From the NCBI GenBank assembly GCA_948537335.1, contig CAOUJG010000004.1, positions 28,311 through 92,310 of the forward strand: DNA of 64,000 nucleotides, written 5' to 3'. Positions 61,571 to 64,000 of this stretch are shown piece after piece. Position 1 is the first letter of the stretch. Every line of letters begins with the position of its first letter. The notes under the pieces were generated by a model. It worked only from the letters and a program-made list of their open reading frames with translations. It made no database searches and was not told the origin of the DNA. The stretch is from an uncultured Eubacteriales bacterium (GTDB lineage Bacteria; Bacillota; Clostridia; Oscillospirales; Acutalibacteraceae). The translations under genes and the position numbers were made by a program.

Positions 61571-62059
61571 TTAATGTTGAGTGCCTCTTCTTGAAAAGCC
61601 CCCACGTTTTGATTCTGTCGCGCGTTTCAAGTCTGAAATTTTCTCCTCGCTTTTGTGCTTAAAAGATTGCAACATCTCTTCAAAATCCACCGCAGCGCCC
61701 TTTTTGGTCTCCTGCAAAGAAGTCCTGCCGCGTCTCTCCGGCCTATTAGTACTAGCCCTACCAAAATTACGCCCTTGTCCGCGGCTCTGGCCCTGATGTT
61801 GACCATCTCTAGAGCCCGTTTTTGCCGGCATTAGCTGCTTTATCGACAGCCGAATCTCGTTTTTCTCCGAAATACTGATAACCTTGGCCCTAACAGCTTG
61901 GCCAACCTTCAAATAGTCGTTGATGTCTCGAACAAAATCGCTCGAAACCTCCGAAATATGGATCATCCCAGTCTTTCCGTCCGGAAAATCAACAAACGCT
62001 CCAAAGTTCGTTATCCCCGCCACTTTGCCTTCCAACACCATTCCAACCTCTATTTGCAT
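61571..62059 (-). CDS. S1 RNA-binding domain protein (YabR-like)
   Basis: A 162-residue protein. Residues 1-72 are one S1 domain: VGMVLEGKVAGITNFGAFVD, then GMIHISEVS and VKVISISEKNEIRLSIKQ-like end. The remaining part is Gln/Arg/Gly/Lys-rich and disordered (GQHQGQSRGQGRNFGRAS), suited to RNA contact. Position next to divIC matches yabR of Bacillus-type clusters. Function is RNA related but unspecified. Ends with a basic tail. Confidence 0.88.
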   Translation of the reverse strand: MQIEVGMVLEGKVAGITNFGAFVDFPDGKTGMIHISEVSSDFVRDINDYLKVGQAVRAKVISISEKNEIRLSIKQLMPAKTGSRDGQHQGQSRGQGRNFGRASTNRPERRGRTSLQETKKGAAVDFEEMLQSFKHKSEEKISDLKRATESKRGGFSRRGTQH

Positions 62060-62114
62060 AAAATAAAAAAGCTCCCCTTTTCAAGTTTAATCCCAAAATC
62101 AGCGCATTCCAAAG

Positions 62115-62423
62115 CTATCTGTTCACAAAAATTCGCTCATTCGGCTTTGCCATATTCAGCTCCCGCGCCTTTTTTACAAAATACTCTTCATTCTCCGCGT
62201 CAGTCGCGTTGTAGGCCCTTTTAAGCTCATCATTTTTGGTCTTTTGCAGCTCCAACTCCGCGCTAATGCTGCTCAAATGTTCCTTTTTATCGTTTATTTT
62301 CACGAACTGATTGACGATTGCGAAGCCCATATAAAAAATAAAAAGCAACACCGAGGCTTTTACTGCCCATTTAACTAAATTTCTGTTGACTCCAGCTGGT
62401 TTTTTTAGCACTTTAAATTCCAT
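62115..62423 (-). CDS. divIC: Septum formation initiator DivIC-like
   Basis: A 102-residue bitopic membrane protein: basic cytoplasmic start (1-20), one membrane segment (about 22-42), then a coiled coil (IND-KKEHLSSISAELELQKTKND) and the ARELNMAKPNERIFV tail typical of FtsB/DivIC. It takes part in the divisome with FtsL/DivIB. Synteny with yabQ and yabR supports DivIC over FtsB. Confidence 0.88.
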   Translation of the reverse strand: MEFKVLKKPAGVNRNLVKWAVKASVLLFIFYMGFAIVNQFVKINDKKEHLSSISAELELQKTKNDELKRAYNATDAENEEYFVKKARELNMAKPNERIFVNR

Positions 62424-62497
62424 TATCTTGTAAATATTCCTTTCGCGAAAGGTTAAAGTCTATTTATTATACCACAGCATCGCCCGAATTTCAACAA

Positions 62498-62995
62498 CTA
62501 TTTTAATTTTACTTTATTTTTGTCTGATTTTTTCTTTTTGCGTGGTTTTGTCCAAAAAATTTTTGAGGCGGCTGCGGCTTTTATCACTTTGACTTTGTTT
62601 GTAACGGCAGATTTTACCTTAATAATTTTGCCTTTTGGAAACTTGGACACCGCGTAATTTCTGAAGGTTCGCGCGATTTTTATTGCAAACTCTACCACTT
62701 TTAAAACGATTTTATAGATGAATTTGCCCACCGTTGCCCGATAAATCAGCCAGCCCACGGCCTCACCGACAACAATGTAAACACGAATCTCGCCGCCGTT
62801 CACCACCAGCATATACACAAACGTGATTACAGCGCTTATTATGAAGTATAGCACGTCCTGAACAAAGATGCGCACTAGGTTTTCTTTAACAACAGCGTTA
62901 AAAACCCTGATAGCATCGTAGATTACCCCTAACACCGCTCCCAAGATTGCCGAAAATAAAAAGATAGTTAACTGTGAAGCTACCGTCGACCCCAT
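62498..62995 (-). CDS. yabQ: Sporulation protein YabQ-like
   Basis: A 165-residue membrane protein with about four segments (roughly 6-26, 36-56, 63-81, 90-110), and a Lys-rich cytoplasmic tail (KPRKKKKSDKNKVKLK). YabQ is needed for spore cortex formation in Bacillus. I use the ATG at 62995, nine bases after TAGGAG, over the GTG at 63001. It is 12 bases downstream of the yabP stop, as in other spore formers. Sequence alone is weak; synteny decides. Confidence 0.8.
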   Translation of the reverse strand: MGSTVASQLTIFLFSAILGAVLGVIYDAIRVFNAVVKENLVRIFVQDVLYFIISAVITFVYMLVVNGGEIRVYIVVGEAVGWLIYRATVGKFIYKIVLKVVEFAIKIARTFRNYAVSKFPKGKIIKVKSAVTNKVKVIKAAAASKIFWTKPRKKKKSDKNKVKLK

Positions 62996-63007
62996 CTTCA
63001 CGCGCTC

Positions 63008-63289
63008 CTATCTAAATAGCTTCGAGAAAAAACCTTTCTCCGCCGGCCGATCCTCTGTATACTCAAGCCGACTCACCTCTCCATCCAGCTCCAAATCGCC
63101 ACTGTCCAGGTTTATCTTGTTGATATGCAGCCCCGTGCCTTTTATCGTCAGCTCTCCCAAGTCCGTGTACGCCACCACTGTGCTATCGTCAAAACTATCA
63201 ACGTCCAGCACCCCAGATATATTCAGCAGTTTCCGCTCTTTTAATATCAAATTATGCGTCAAATTCGCGCATCTCTTCTCTTCCGGCAT
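63008..63289 (-). CDS. yabP: Sporulation protein YabP
   Basis: A 93-residue YabP/YqfC-family protein, from the ATG at 63289 after GGGGGAC. Motifs: HNLILKERKLLNISGVLDVDSFDD and VAYTDLGELTIKGTGLHINKINLD, both typical. In Bacillus it is made in the mother cell and is needed for spore formation. Next to yabQ and behind a possible sigma-E promoter. Between it and hup the gene yabO, usual in Bacillus, is absent. Confidence 0.92.
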   Translation of the reverse strand: MPEEKRCANLTHNLILKERKLLNISGVLDVDSFDDSTVVAYTDLGELTIKGTGLHINKINLDSGDLELDGEVSRLEYTEDRPAEKGFFSKLFR

Positions 63290-63326
63290 CTTCGTCCCCC
63301 ACAATTATCATGTTTACTTATAAAAA

Positions 63327-63355
63327 TAATTATGAGCTTCTTAACGCCAATATTC
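63327..63355 (-). promoter_or_regulatory. Possible sigma-E promoter of yabP-yabQ
   Basis: On the minus strand GAATATT (63349-63355) fits the sigma-E -35 consensus KMATATT at all seven positions; 14 bases later CATAATTA (63327-63334) partly matches CATACAHT. Spacing is right and the start near 63319 is 30 bases before the ATG. By-eye call. Confidence 0.45.
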
Positions 63356-63420
63356 CTACATTTTGCCTCTTTGCGATCACCACCATCCCCGATAGTCTCG
63401 CATAAATTAAATATTCTATC

Positions 63421-63458
63421 AAAATAAAAATCGACTCCCCGCTAAAGGGGAGCCGACT
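63421..63458 (-). terminator. Intrinsic terminator of hup
   Basis: On the minus strand the stem TCGGCTCCCC with GGGGAGTCGA (ten positions, one mismatch, six-base loop) is followed by TTTTTATTTT. It separates hup from the sporulation genes. Confidence 0.85.
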
Positions 63459-63474
63459 TAAGCCAAACCAGATC

Positions 63475-63753
63475 TTATCTGCCGCCAACTGCTTTTTTGA
63501 AAACAGCGCCTGCTGTAAATGCAGGTACATCACGTGCAGGAATTGTGATCGGCTTGCCAGTTCTTGGGTCACGGCCAGATCTCTTGTTGCGATGACGTTT
63601 TGAAAATGTTCCAAAACCAATGAGTTGAACTTTGTCGCCCTTCTTAACAGCCTTAACTACTGTGTCAACAATAGTTGAAACTGCCTTCTCAGAGTCCTTC
63701 TTAGAAAGGCCACTCTTCTTTGCCACTGCTGCAACCAATTCTGTTTTGTTCAT
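63475..63753 (-). CDS. hup: HU family DNA-binding protein
   Basis: A 92-residue HU protein. Opening MNKTELVAAVAKKSGLSKKD, core VQLIGFGTFSKRHRNKRSGR, DPRTGKPITIPARDVPAFTAG arm and C-terminal FKKAVGG are all standard. It bends and compacts DNA as a dimer. TGGAGGT precedes the ATG. It has its own promoter and terminator. Confidence 0.97.
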   Translation of the reverse strand: MNKTELVAAVAKKSGLSKKDSEKAVSTIVDTVVKAVKKGDKVQLIGFGTFSKRHRNKRSGRDPRTGKPITIPARDVPAFTAGAVFKKAVGGR

Positions 63754-63886
63754 TTTTTTACCTCCATTTTTTTATTATTCATCAAAGCGATTGCTTTGAG
63801 AATTAACTTAAAACCTAGTTTTAAAACATCGCATAAAACCTTAATTTATAAATGGCTTTAAATCGCTATTTTCTAAAACTTCCTAC

Positions 63887-63915
63887 ATTATATCCCATAT
63901 TTTTTAATTTGTCTA
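63887..63915 (-). promoter_or_regulatory. Promoter of hup
   Basis: On the minus strand TAGACA (63910-63915), 17 bases, TATAAT (63887-63892). Start near 63880 leaves a leader of about 125 bases before the ATG. That leader contains a short inverted repeat, CAAAGC with GCTTTG, near 63785-63799. Confidence 0.65.
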
Positions 63916-64000
63916 CTATTTTTTTAAAATTTATTGAAAAATTTTTTAAATAGTCAAGAAAAAATGTTCATATTTTGTCGAACAAGATCAATTTTAACTT

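Overview
The window looks like a chromosomal segment of an anaerobic, endospore-forming Clostridia-type Firmicute. It carries the forespore regulatory operon spoIIAA-spoIIAB-sigF, spoVAD, and yabP-yabQ-divIC next to hup. It also has oxygen-sensitive ribonucleotide reductase nrdDG, a CIRCE-controlled groESL, and ribitol-phosphate/LicD wall-polymer genes typical of a Gram-positive envelope. Promoters are mostly TTGACA-N17-TATAAT types in very AT-rich spacers. There are no rRNA genes, insertion sequences or CRISPR arrays. The only tRNA-like sequence looks degenerate.

Layout. 1-7280 (minus): a peptide-export operon with a strong promoter at 7436-7464, a substrate-binding lipoprotein, an HlyD-type adaptor, a C39-peptidase ABC exporter, a second NHLM-type ABC exporter, then three tandem Nif11/NHLP precursor genes, the last cut by the window edge. 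7811-13516: secA, an AAA+ ATPase with an apparent export signal, and a DegV protein. 13721-21000: murD, an orphan NHLP precursor, trpS, folC, the spoIIA operon and mtnN. 21175-28400: a zinc-ribbon gene behind a tRNA-like leader, a DUF1858 protein, trmK-nif3, nrdD-nrdG, an XRE regulator and an unknown gene. 28408-37240 (minus): a long directon of xth, a membrane protein, a Gld-like ABC system, two M42 peptidases, a YnbB-type PLP enzyme and tadA. 37338-37458: a striking four-way-junction (cloverleaf) inverted-repeat element. 37510-41081: a GerQ-like protein and a 940-residue protein carrying a Nif11 leader. 41397-49299: vanW, two UPF0104 flippase-like proteins flanking a glycosyltransferase, spoVAD and groESL. 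49393-59260 (minus): a secreted unknown, then a wall-glycopolymer operon (three GT2 enzymes, LicD, TarI, TarJ, Wzy-like, Wzx-like). 59414-63753: a small unknown gene, hpf, an amidohydrolase, an S1-domain protein, divIC, yabQ, yabP and hup.

How the parts may work together. Four precursor-type proteins share a leader ending in the pattern E-L-x-x-x-x-L-x-x-x-x-G-G. Two complete ones lie beside the exporter, one lies alone at 15282, and one heads a giant coiled-coil protein at 38259. The simplest reading is that one C39/NHLM export machine serves dispersed clients, including a very large surface or secreted protein. The complete short cores contain no cysteine, and no modification enzyme is visible, so they may be exported unmodified or be matured by enzymes left of the window. 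This dispersed export system, the giant client, the AAA+ ATPase behind a signal peptide and the cloverleaf element are the least ordinary parts of the window.
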